Origin: Aureispira anguillae
Lineage (GTDB): Bacteria; Bacteroidota; Bacteroidia; Chitinophagales; Saprospiraceae
Length of the DNA: 64,000 nucleotides
Direction of reading: 5' to 3'
NCBI RefSeq assembly: GCF_026000115.1
Contig: NZ_AP026868.1
Coordinates: 1-64,000, forward strand
Positions within the stretch are counted from its first letter, which is position 1. Each line of letters begins with the position of its first letter. The notes under the pieces are model-generated. The model saw nothing but the letters and a program-made list of their open reading frames with translations, ran no database searches and was not told where the DNA came from. The position numbers and the translations under genes were made by a program. This document shows positions 19,101-26,100 of the stretch, piece after piece.

Positions 19101-19240
19101 AGGATTATCTAATTTCCAAGGGATGCAAACACCATAAAATAACAACTAAAGGGTTAGGCTCTATCCATCCTATAGGTGACAATCAAACTCCAGAAGGAAG
19201 AATACTTAACAATAGAATAGAAGTTCAATTTAGCCGATAA
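16187..19240 (+). CDS. PorE-like TPR / beta-propeller / CRD / OmpA protein
   Basis: A 1017-residue periplasmic protein with signal peptide 1-19. Residues about 20-530 are helical TPR-like repeats. About 541-800 form a PD40-type beta-propeller with recurring G-(L/W)-(S/G)-x-P and D-x-x-x-L-Y-F-S-S-D-G blocks. About 806-885 form a carboxypeptidase-regulatory-like domain (V-S-G-K-I-I-A-L-D-G-Q-P-I-D-A). About 910-1017 are an OmpA C-terminal peptidoglycan-binding domain (N-R-A-N-A-I-K-D-Y-L-I-S-K-G and N-N-R-I-E-V). The same domain order is known in PorE, a T9SS component that links the secretion machine to peptidoglycan. Bacteroidota genomes hold several paralogues, so the exact role is uncertain; PorE itself is described as a lipoprotein, and I see no lipobox here. 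Single gene, ending before the terminator at 19431-19469. Confidence 0.8.
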   Translation: MKHSVFIILLSFISTSAPSQINKGKKLVTKGDYVAAIEAFENDLEKYTSKPISLHELAKIYFNKRYNGYDIEKAYQYISRAIKEYDGLNKSNRKKVQGKGLSKISMSKFQSDIVIEAFNITQKANNLDASKRFLEFYTTAGKQQTENMIKIRDRLAFEKATKENTFAAYKTFFKNYEISCARYNSSLLIKAQKKLLESYISEKGWKFYPTFEEKYRDNIYVKDAKAAYALIKIIRKNSLKEYQNYTEAFPHTPFNKFAKDYMFDIIMKGSNLPDYDYFVRAYPHYEKSDKIWLRFYRLYLQEHGSSSVMEFEKSYPNYPFQKAIQAATQEAQNKRDRPLFEEAKKKEDIFLILNFIEHCPSSPFVIELEKAMYSALKKRGLFRGCRKFLQLFPNSSYYDEVLDIYYDVYVSDGELETINQFMMEHPEYKDINKQEKDLKLAEQGSMLNLVGKLNKDELQAYEQYIRAAAPKERAFIALQRLIEQAIDDKQWSIALEKVKEFAPLFGANNTKIKTLQALLSSKDIAIRKMAMGGGINSSAPEYVPLISIDNQSLFFCRLEQSAAGLQNENIYVSSFKDQEWQMATPVKGLNTDTKNEGLLGISPDKQQIIIFEGNVRNGDMRISTRTSKGWSSPVPLPNTINTSSWDADGMISSDGNALLYVSERTDVLDLKQEGDIKGFHGSNTGNRDIFVSLKNEKGEWQEPINLGDAINTPFAERTPFLHPDMKTLYFSSDGHGGLGHLDVYKTTRLDDSWKNWSTPINLGKSINTTQNDWGYRVSTDGKTAYFATSNHDGDDDIYYVELPPIYQPEIVSVVSGKIIALDGQPIDAEIVWEEIETGKEMGRLKNNATSGDFFIALPNGKRYGYFIEKEGYFPRSNYIDLSNKSEKTTINDQLQLIKIDEMIDNHISLSINNLFFKNNQFELAPASYPALNRLAQIIKKDHLTTDILGYTDNQGIPKDQVELTQNRANAIKDYLISKGCKHHKITTKGLGSIHPIGDNQTPEGRILNNRIEVQFSR

Positions 19241-19430
19241 CTACTATTTTAAAATTTGTCTAGGGATTTTCAACAAAAATTCCTGGGCATCTATTTATGG
19301 GGAGAGTGAGTTTTTATTACATAAAGTTGTTTAAAAATAGGATTGATTTTCATGCATACAATAGTCAAAAACCAGGTCTATGTTCCCTATTTTGGCCAAA
19401 ATCTACCTTTTTTTAGTTGCTCAAAATAAG

Positions 19431-19469
19431 AAATCAACTTCTTTGTTTAGGACAAAGAAGTTGATTTTT
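19431..19469. terminator. Bidirectional terminator between PorE-like gene and tryptophan dioxygenase gene
   Basis: AAATCAACTTCTTTGT (19431-19446) pairs perfectly with ACAAAGAAGTTGATTT (19452-19467), with a 5-base loop and T-run. It sits just past the end of the - strand dioxygenase gene and serves both convergent genes. Confidence 0.8.
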
Positions 19470-19479
19470 AGTAGACTAT

Positions 19480-20538
19480 TTATATAGTAAAACGTAGTTT
19501 TTCTTCGAGTATAGAAGGCAACTTAGGTAATTTAGCTCTTGGAATTAAATAAGTTGTTATTCTTGTAACATCTCCAAAAATGTGATGTTTTTCCATCGCT
19601 CCTTTTAGATAATTAGCTCCTGAAGAACCACCTGTCCCTACACGCATGCCAATCATTCTTCGAACCATACTCATGTGTCTATATCTCCAATTTGCCATCA
19701 ATTCATCAATTTCAAGCCACTTGCTTAACAATTGATAGGGCATTTGCATTAGTGGATAATCTCTATATAAGGTAATAAATAATGCAGCTTGTAAAGAAGC
19801 TGGACTCAATCGGGTTGTTTTTTCTCCTTTGCCTAAAAGTAAATTGTCAAAATCTGCCATACTAATCGCCGCTAATTCAGCACTTAGCAAACCAGATTCG
19901 AAAGTATGTCTATAACTTGCCCAAAATGGATGCACCTCAGGATCAGCATCTTTTGGTGTTTCAAAATCCGTCCAATACTCTGCTCCCCAAATTGGGATTC
20001 GTTCCAACCACTGTTCTAACAATTGAATCAAACTTCTTTCTCCTTCCAACTCTTGAATTCCTGAAACATGTTCTGGTCTTAATTGGTGTTCATAGTAACG
20101 TTTTTCATGACGATTTTGCATCTTCAAGCCCAATTTAGTTTCTAGTTTTCTAAACTGTACACTTTGAAATCCAGAAGCAGGAGCCAATAAGTCTCTAAAG
20201 TCTAAAAAATCCATTGGGGTCATCGTCTCCAAAACATCAATTTGAGCAACCAACAACTTCCATATTTCTACAATACGATTAGTTCGATGTACTGCGATCT
20301 GTAATGATGCCGAATTATCATTAATCGTTTCAGATTGAAATATATTAATAATAGAATCTAGCTCATGCATAATTTGTTTAAACCACAATTCATAAGCTTG
20401 ATGTATTATAATAAATAACATTTCATCGTGCGCATCAACTCCTCTAGCCTCACTTTCAGGAAACTGTGCATCAAGTACTTTGTCTAACCCTAAATAATCC
20501 CCATAATACTGTTCTTTTTGGGTATAACTATTTTTCAT
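19480..20538 (-). CDS. kynA: Tryptophan 2,3-dioxygenase
   Basis: Heme enzyme that opens the indole ring of L-tryptophan to N-formylkynurenine, the first step of the kynurenine pathway. From the chosen start it is 352 residues, longer than the roughly 280-300 of many bacterial forms. Family motifs are plain: Y-Y-G-D-Y-L near the N-terminus, I-I-H-Q-A-Y-E-L-W-F-K-Q (substrate pocket), T-P-M-D-F-L-D-F-R, A-S-G-F-Q-S-V-Q-F-R, and R-Y-R-H-M-S-M-V-R-R-M-I-G followed by G-T-G-G-S-S-G, which carries the axial heme histidine. I placed the start at 20538 (MKNSYTQ) rather than at the in-frame ATG at 20595: that codon overlaps a -7 promoter box at 20593-20600 and the extra 19 residues are not family-like. 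No other kynurenine-pathway genes are nearby. Confidence 0.93.
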   Translation of the reverse strand: MKNSYTQKEQYYGDYLGLDKVLDAQFPESEARGVDAHDEMLFIIIHQAYELWFKQIMHELDSIINIFQSETINDNSASLQIAVHRTNRIVEIWKLLVAQIDVLETMTPMDFLDFRDLLAPASGFQSVQFRKLETKLGLKMQNRHEKRYYEHQLRPEHVSGIQELEGERSLIQLLEQWLERIPIWGAEYWTDFETPKDADPEVHPFWASYRHTFESGLLSAELAAISMADFDNLLLGKGEKTTRLSPASLQAALFITLYRDYPLMQMPYQLLSKWLEIDELMANWRYRHMSMVRRMIGMRVGTGGSSGANYLKGAMEKHHIFGDVTRITTYLIPRAKLPKLPSILEEKLRFTI

Positions 20539-20592
20539 CGTAATATTATGTTTTTGCAGATTTTGTGAATACTCAAAATTACACGAAAAAAA

Positions 20593-20600
20593 CAAAGGTA
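20593..20600 (-). promoter_or_regulatory. -7 promoter box of tryptophan 2,3-dioxygenase gene
   Basis: On the - strand TACCTTTG, an exact TAnnTTTG match. A TTG -33 element at normal spacing is not evident. It places transcription start near 20586, about 48 bases before the ATG at 20538, and decides that start. Confidence 0.5.
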
Positions 20601-20745
20601 CCCTATTTTATCTTTAATTGTTAGAATTATTTTTTTTTTAGCTAATGAGCAATTTCACCAAAACAATTAAATCTCTAGAAATCAATCAATTACATATATA
20701 TTGTCAAAAATTTAACATAAACTTAAATTATTAATGCTATAACAC

Positions 20746-20776
20746 TTGTTTATATTGACATATTTTCATAAGTTTG
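20746..20776 (+). promoter_or_regulatory. Bacteroidota-type promoter of an orphan small transcript
   Basis: TTG at 20746-20748, a 20-bp spacer, then TAAGTTTG at 20769-20776. Both elements fit the housekeeping consensus. No annotated + strand gene follows; the only downstream signal is the terminator at 20892-20930. Confidence 0.55.
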
Positions 20777-20782
20777 AGTATC

Positions 20783-20930
20783 AAAAAATAAAAACAGTTC
20801 AAATCATGCTAATAATCAATAGAATAGAGCTTACTTATGATGGTCGCAACATCTAAGTATTAAAATACATTTTTTAGGGATTCTTACATCGGTCCTTTCT
20901 ACTGTGGGGGTAGAAAGGACTATTTTATTT
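20783..20930 (+). ncRNA. Predicted ~148-nt small RNA or leader-peptide transcript
   Basis: Defined only by signals: a good promoter (20746-20776) and a strong intrinsic terminator whose stem GTCCTTTCTAC (20892-20902) pairs perfectly with GTAGAAAGGAC (20910-20920), followed by TATTTTATTT. Inside is a 16-codon ORF from ATG at 20806 to TAA (MLIINRIELTYDGRNI), so it could be a small mRNA instead. It lies immediately upstream of the iterons and may belong to the replication module, for example as a copy-number regulator. That role is a guess from position. Confidence 0.4.
20892..20930 (+). terminator. Intrinsic terminator of the orphan transcript
   Basis: Perfect 11-bp stem, 7-base loop, followed by a T-rich tract on the + strand. 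No + strand CDS upstream explains it; the nearest gene on the left is on the - strand. Confidence 0.75.
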
Positions 20931-20963
20931 AGATTGTTTTGATTCTTGATCTCTCCTTTTCTA

Positions 20964-21646
20964 CGTTTTTTGTGATAGTTAATAATTTTCAAACTATCAC
21001 AAAAAACGGACTTGCTGTATTTGTTTTAATACCTTAATTTAAAAGAAAAAGAAAAACAACATTTCTTTTTTAGTTGTTTTTATTCTTTTATTCTTGTTTT
21101 ATATGTTTTCAGCCCTTGTAACTTATTGATTATTAGGTTAATATAGTTTTTAATATCACAAAAAGCGGACTAATTATCACAAAAAGCGGATTAACTATCA
21201 CAGAAAACGGGCTTAATATCACAAAAAGCGGATTAACTATCACAGAAAACGGCTCAGTATCACAAAAAACGGATTTTATAAAAAAAAAAAAGTTCTTGAC
21301 ATAAAAAAAACTTTTTGTTGATCAACTTAAACACATCAAAGTCTTTTTATTAAGTAAAAGTAACTAAAACGGCTAAAGTGTAGGTAATATAGGCTATTCA
21401 AAGGAATATAAGGGGCAGATAAGTACTTGTATTATCACAAAAAACGGATTGATATAGATTAACTATCACAAAAAGCGGATGTTAGAAGTACCGAAATGGT
21501 AGTAACATATTGAATAATATAGTATTTTAAAAATATTTTATTATTAAAAAGCAAGCAGTTCACTAACTATCACAAAAAACGGATTGATATAGATTAACTA
21601 TCACAAAAAGCGGAAACTATCACAATAAAAAAGAATTGTGATAGTT
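20964..21646 (+). other. Iteron-type replication origin upstream of rep
   Basis: Eleven direct copies of TATCACAAAAA(A/G)CGGA or close variants begin at 20995, 21154, 21175, 21196, 21217, 21238, 21258, 21433, 21464, 21568 and 21599. Six of them (21154-21273) are spaced 21, 21, 21, 21 and 20 bp apart, about two helical turns, so initiators would bind one face of the DNA. The first copy is paired with an inverted copy at 20964-20977. Two later pairs are nearly identical ~48-bp blocks (21432-21479 and 21567-21614). Very A/T-rich DNA (about 21274-21330) follows the six-copy block and could be the melting region. No clear DnaA box was seen. Layout and the adjacent Rep_3 gene match theta-replicating iteron plasmids. 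Confidence 0.85.
21616..21646. promoter_or_regulatory. Inverted half-iteron operator overlapping the rep promoter
   Basis: AACTATCACAAT, a short A-rich spacer, then ATTGTGATAGTT, made of the iteron core TATCACA in opposite orientations. Its right arm contains the TTG -33 box of the rep promoter. In iteron plasmids, Rep dimers bind inverted iteron-like repeats at this position to repress rep; here that is inferred. Confidence 0.65.
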
Positions 21647-21666
21647 AAAAAAAAACCTTATGTTTG
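21636..21666 (+). promoter_or_regulatory. rep promoter
   Basis: TTG at 21636-21638, a 20-bp spacer, TATGTTTG at 21659-21666. Transcription would begin near 21673, about 37 bases before the rep ATG at 21710. Confidence 0.65.
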
Positions 21667-21709
21667 TAGTTCCTAAAAAGCCTAATTCTTATAATAATAC
21701 AGAATTAAT

Positions 21710-23032
21710 ATGAACGAACAGCCTCCTAAAGCGCTCGTAACCAAATCTAATAATCTTGTAGAAGCTCGATATCATTTTTCGATATGGGAAACTCGTGTAT
21801 TTACAAAATTAGTTAGTTTGATCCAACCAGGGGATGAAGATTTTAAAAAATACAAGCTTCAAATTAGAGATCTAGTTAGTTTTTTTGGAGTAAACGATAA
21901 TGATGCCTATGCTAAAATAAAGGCAGTTCCTGATAATCTACTCAAAAAAGTTGTAACTATTCCCTACACAGAAAATGGAGAGGAACGATTTCTGAAGACA
22001 GGTTTAATTGCTCAAGCATCTATTCCAAAGAAAAAAGAAGGGTATATCGAACTGTCTTTTCACCCTGATTTAAAACCATATTTGCTACAATTAAAGCGAA
22101 CTTTTTTATCCTATGATATTCGAAATGTTTTAAAAATATCAAGTGTTTATTCTATAAGAATTTACGAATTATTAAAACAATATGAGAAAATAGGATATCG
22201 AGAATTTGATATAGATACGCTCAAGGTCATATTAGGAGTTAGTGACAAATATAAACTATACGGACATTTTAAGAGTCGAATTATTCTTAAAGCCCAAGAA
22301 GATTTGAAGCTAAATACAGACATTTGTTTTAATTTTACAGAAATTAAAAGAGGGCGAAAGGTTATTGCTATTTTATTTGAAATTAGAACCAATAAGAATA
22401 TTGAGATTGCAGAAAAAAGTAAAGAACCTAAGACTAAATCCCAACTTCAATTAGGAATAGAAGAACATTTATTGGCTTGGGGCGTTAGCCAAACGAGTTT
22501 AAAGAGTTATATCAAAAACTATAGTTTGGACTATCTAAAAGAGCGTATTCAATATATTTTAAACCAACAAGAGTTAAAGGCTAAACGGGGAGAAAAAATA
22601 GAAAATTTAGCAGCTTATTTCAATTTTTTAGTAGGCAAAAAGGACGTTGTAGATTATGTAGAACAGGAGAAAAAGGCTAAAAAGACAAGAACGATCAACG
22701 CAAAAAATACAGCGAAGCAAAAGAAGGTCTTAAAAGATGAAATTGTTCAACTAAAACGAGACTTAGAGGCAAAGGAACAAGCCTTTATTCATGCTTTATT
22801 TGATGATGATCTTAGTTTCAAAACCAAGGTTATGGAACAAGTTCGAACCAATTCGCCACTATTCTATGCAGATCGCTCAAAATCTAATGAAGATTATTTC
22901 AAAGATAATCCTTTGTTTAGAGCAGCTGTATTTACCATTGTAAAGCAATTAAATAAAAAAGAGTTTGCAACCATCAGAAAAGCGTTTACTCCCCAAATAA
23001 AGGCATTAGAGCAACAATTGAGAGCCTTATAA
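21710..23032 (+). CDS. Rep_3-family replication initiator protein
   Basis: A 440-residue initiator of the RepA/RepE/Pi class. Residues about 7-230 hold the paired winged-helix domains of Rep_3: an N-terminal N-L-V-E-A-R-Y-H-F-S-I-W-E-T-R segment, the S-S-V-Y-S-I-R-I-Y-E-L-L-K-Q-Y motif in the middle, and a C-terminal winged helix that reads the iteron (F-K-S-R-I-I-L-K-A-Q-E-D-L). A long lysine-rich extension follows (about 230-440) with a probable coiled coil near 335-365. The protein should bind the upstream iterons to open the origin and, as a dimer, the operator at 21616-21646 to limit its own synthesis. No parA/parB, mobilisation or toxin-antitoxin gene is adjacent. The gene ends before a shared terminator at 23066-23102. 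Confidence 0.92.
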   Translation: MNEQPPKALVTKSNNLVEARYHFSIWETRVFTKLVSLIQPGDEDFKKYKLQIRDLVSFFGVNDNDAYAKIKAVPDNLLKKVVTIPYTENGEERFLKTGLIAQASIPKKKEGYIELSFHPDLKPYLLQLKRTFLSYDIRNVLKISSVYSIRIYELLKQYEKIGYREFDIDTLKVILGVSDKYKLYGHFKSRIILKAQEDLKLNTDICFNFTEIKRGRKVIAILFEIRTNKNIEIAEKSKEPKTKSQLQLGIEEHLLAWGVSQTSLKSYIKNYSLDYLKERIQYILNQQELKAKRGEKIENLAAYFNFLVGKKDVVDYVEQEKKAKKTRTINAKNTAKQKKVLKDEIVQLKRDLEAKEQAFIHALFDDDLSFKTKVMEQVRTNSPLFYADRSKSNEDYFKDNPLFRAAVFTIVKQLNKKEFATIRKAFTPQIKALEQQLRAL

Positions 23033-23065
23033 TTCTTTTCTTAAAAATAGCCTGCTACCTAACAT

Positions 23066-23102
23066 AAAAATAGGGCAAACTTCATAGAAGTTTGCCCTAT
23101 TG
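23066..23102. terminator. Bidirectional terminator between rep and the giant adhesin gene
   Basis: AATAGGGCAAACTT and AAGTTTGCCCTATT form a perfect stem with a 5-base loop, A-rich on the left and T-rich on the right. It lies between the convergent stops at 23032 and 23127. Confidence 0.8.
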
Positions 23103-23126
23103 ATTTTAAATTATTAATCGAACTAC

Positions 23127-26100
23127 TTATTTAGCAATCATAAATTGTTCTATCTGAATTACTTGATTATTTTCTCCTTTTAGAAGCACCAAATAAGTAT
23201 TGTTGCTCCAATTCTTGGTCGATATTTCCAAACTACCAGTTCCATCTAAATTTTCTTTTGTCAGCAAGGTTTTCCCTTTTACATCTAGAATAGATAGACT
23301 CACTTCTTTTTTGGTTGTTTGATATTTTATCTGAACCAATGATGAGGTTGAATTTGGGCTAACGATTAAATTCGAGTTAGCAGCCTTTGATTGTGGTTGT
23401 ATAGGACTGACTGGAGTCGTACAACCTCCTAAAGTAAAGGCTGTCGCACAATTAGCTCTACAACCATTGGCATCTTCTACATTGACAATGTACTGTCCTG
23501 CATTTAAACCAGTAAATGCACCTGATGCATTAGAATAAGTAGTTGAAGTTGTAAAATTGGCCAAATCAACGGAATAAGGACTTGTTCCACCAGATACATT
23601 TAGATTTACAGTACCATCGTTTCCAGCACAAGTTTCATCCGTTGATGTATCTATAGAGACAAGGATTGGAGCTGGACTAGTAACAATAGCTGTTGCTGTT
23701 GAAATACAACCATTGGCATCGGTAACCGTAACGCTATAGCTACCAGCACATAAGTTATTTAACATAGCAGAAGTAGCACCATTACTCCAAAGGTAGGAAT
23801 AAGGAGCAGAACCACCAGTATTGGTCACACTAACTGTTCCATCGCAAGTTTCTGCACAAGTAGTATTGGTCGCTATTGCAGCAGCACTACAACAAACAGT
23901 AGCATTAATCACAACAGTAGTATCAACAGAACATCCATTAGCATCCGTAATGGTAAGTGTAAGTGTATCAGGACAAAGCCCTTGAAGGCTGTCGCTAGAA
24001 CTACCATTACTCCAGTTATAACTATAAGGAGCTGTACCTCCACTAACTGTTGCGACAGCTGTACCATCACAGAAGGTCGTATCAATACAGTTTAAATCAC
24101 CATTAAAGTCGCCATGTCCGACTAGAGAACCATTAGAGGTATAATCAAACCAACAAGAGAAACCATAGTCTGTATCTTTACTGTTAGCAGCAATTCCTAC
24201 TTGCAATCCAAAGGTATAATTGGAAGGTTTATGGGTAAGGTTGAGAACAGTACCACTATAATCTCCCAAACCTGTTAGGGTATTGGCTTGGTTGACATCC
24301 ATAATATAATACGTCCAGTCTAAATAGTGTTGTCCAACCAATCCGCTTTCATCTTTATAACTACGTCCTAATGCAGACCAATTAGCCCAGTTCATACCAT
24401 TGGTAAAATAGACATCAACGACCCAACGTTTATTGACGTCAGAACGATTGACAATGGTTCCAGTAATACGAGCAGTACCATTAGGGTATTGATGTAAACG
24501 CCCTGAATTATTTTCAAAAATGAATTTGCTATCAGGGGTATTGGGTAAGTTTGGTAACCAAACCGCATGTCGACTATTGTTCCAAGCTGTTGCTGTGCAA
24601 ACAGTCGTTGTATCCAAGCTATTACAACTTGGGTCGGTAGTTGTAATGGTTATTGATAAAGGCGTAGGTTCTGTTATGGTAGCAGTTAAGGTGTTAGTAC
24701 AGCCATTAGCATCCGTAATAGTTACAATATAGTTACCTTGGCACAAACCATTAAGATTAGCATCCGTAGCACCATTGCTCCAAAGGAAGGTGTAAGGAGC
24801 AGTACCACCATTAACAAGCGTAGCAATGCTACCATCACAAGCTGCGTGACAAGTTGCATTTGTACTGTTTAACGTAGCATCCAAAGGCGCAGGTTCTGTT
24901 ACGGTAGCAGTTAAGGTGTTAGTACAGCCATTAGCATCCGTAATGGTCACAATATAATTACCTTGACACAAACCATTAAGATTAGCATCCGTAGCACCAT
25001 TGCTCCAAAGGAAGGTGTAAGGAGCCGTACCACCATTAACAAGCGTAGCAATACTACCGTCACAAGCTGCGTGACAAGTTGCATTTGTACTGTTTAACGT
25101 AGCATCTAAAGGAGCAGGACTATTAATTGTTGCTGAATCAATAAGCGTACAGCCATTAGCATCTGTAATGGTTACAATATAGTTCCCTTGGCACAAACCA
25201 TTAAGATTAGCATCAGTAGCACCATTGCTCCAAAGGAAGGTGTAAGGAGCAGTACCACCATTAACAAGCGTAGCAATACTACCATCACAAGCTGCATGAC
25301 AAGTTGCATTTGTACTGTTTAACGTAGCATCTAAAGGAGCAGGACTATTAATTGTTGCTGAATCAATAAGCGTACAGCCATTAGCATCTGTAATGGTTAC
25401 AATATAATTACCTTGACACAAACCATTAAGATTAGCATCGGTAGCACCATTGCTCCAAAGGAAGGTGTACGGAGCAGTACCGCCATTAACAAGCGTAGCA
25501 ATACTACCGTCACAAGCTGCGTGACAAGTTGCATTTGTACTGTTTAACGTAGCATCCAAAGGCGTAGGTTCTGTTACGGTAGCAGTTAAGGTGTTAGTAC
25601 AGCCATTAGCATCCGTAATGGTCACAATATAATTACCTTGACACAAACCATTAAGATTAGCATCCGTAGCACCATTGCTCCAAAGGAAGGTGTAAGGAGC
25701 CGTACCGCCATTAACAAGCGTAGCAATGCTACCATCACAAGCTGCATGACAAGTTGCATTTGTACTGTTTAACGTAGCATCTAAAGGAGCAGGACTATTA
25801 ATTGTTGCTGAATCAATAAGCGTACAGCCATTAGCATCTGTAATGGTTACAATATAGTTCCCTTGGCACAAACCATTAAGATTAGCATCAGTAGCACCAT
25901 TGCTCCAAAGGAAAGTGTAAGGAGCAGTACCACCATTAACAAGCGTAGCAATACTACCATCACAAGTTGTATAGCAAGAAGCATCCGTTGTTGTAACATT
26001 TGCTTGAAGAATCGTAGGATTAGCGAGCGTTACACTTGCTGTTATTGTACAACCATTAAGATCTGTAACAGTAACCTCATGAGTGCCTGCACATAAGCCA

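Noticed and set aside
20539-20595. Longer N-terminus for tryptophan 2,3-dioxygenase
   Set aside because: The upstream ATG overlaps a TACCTTTG promoter box, so it would not be transcribed from that promoter.
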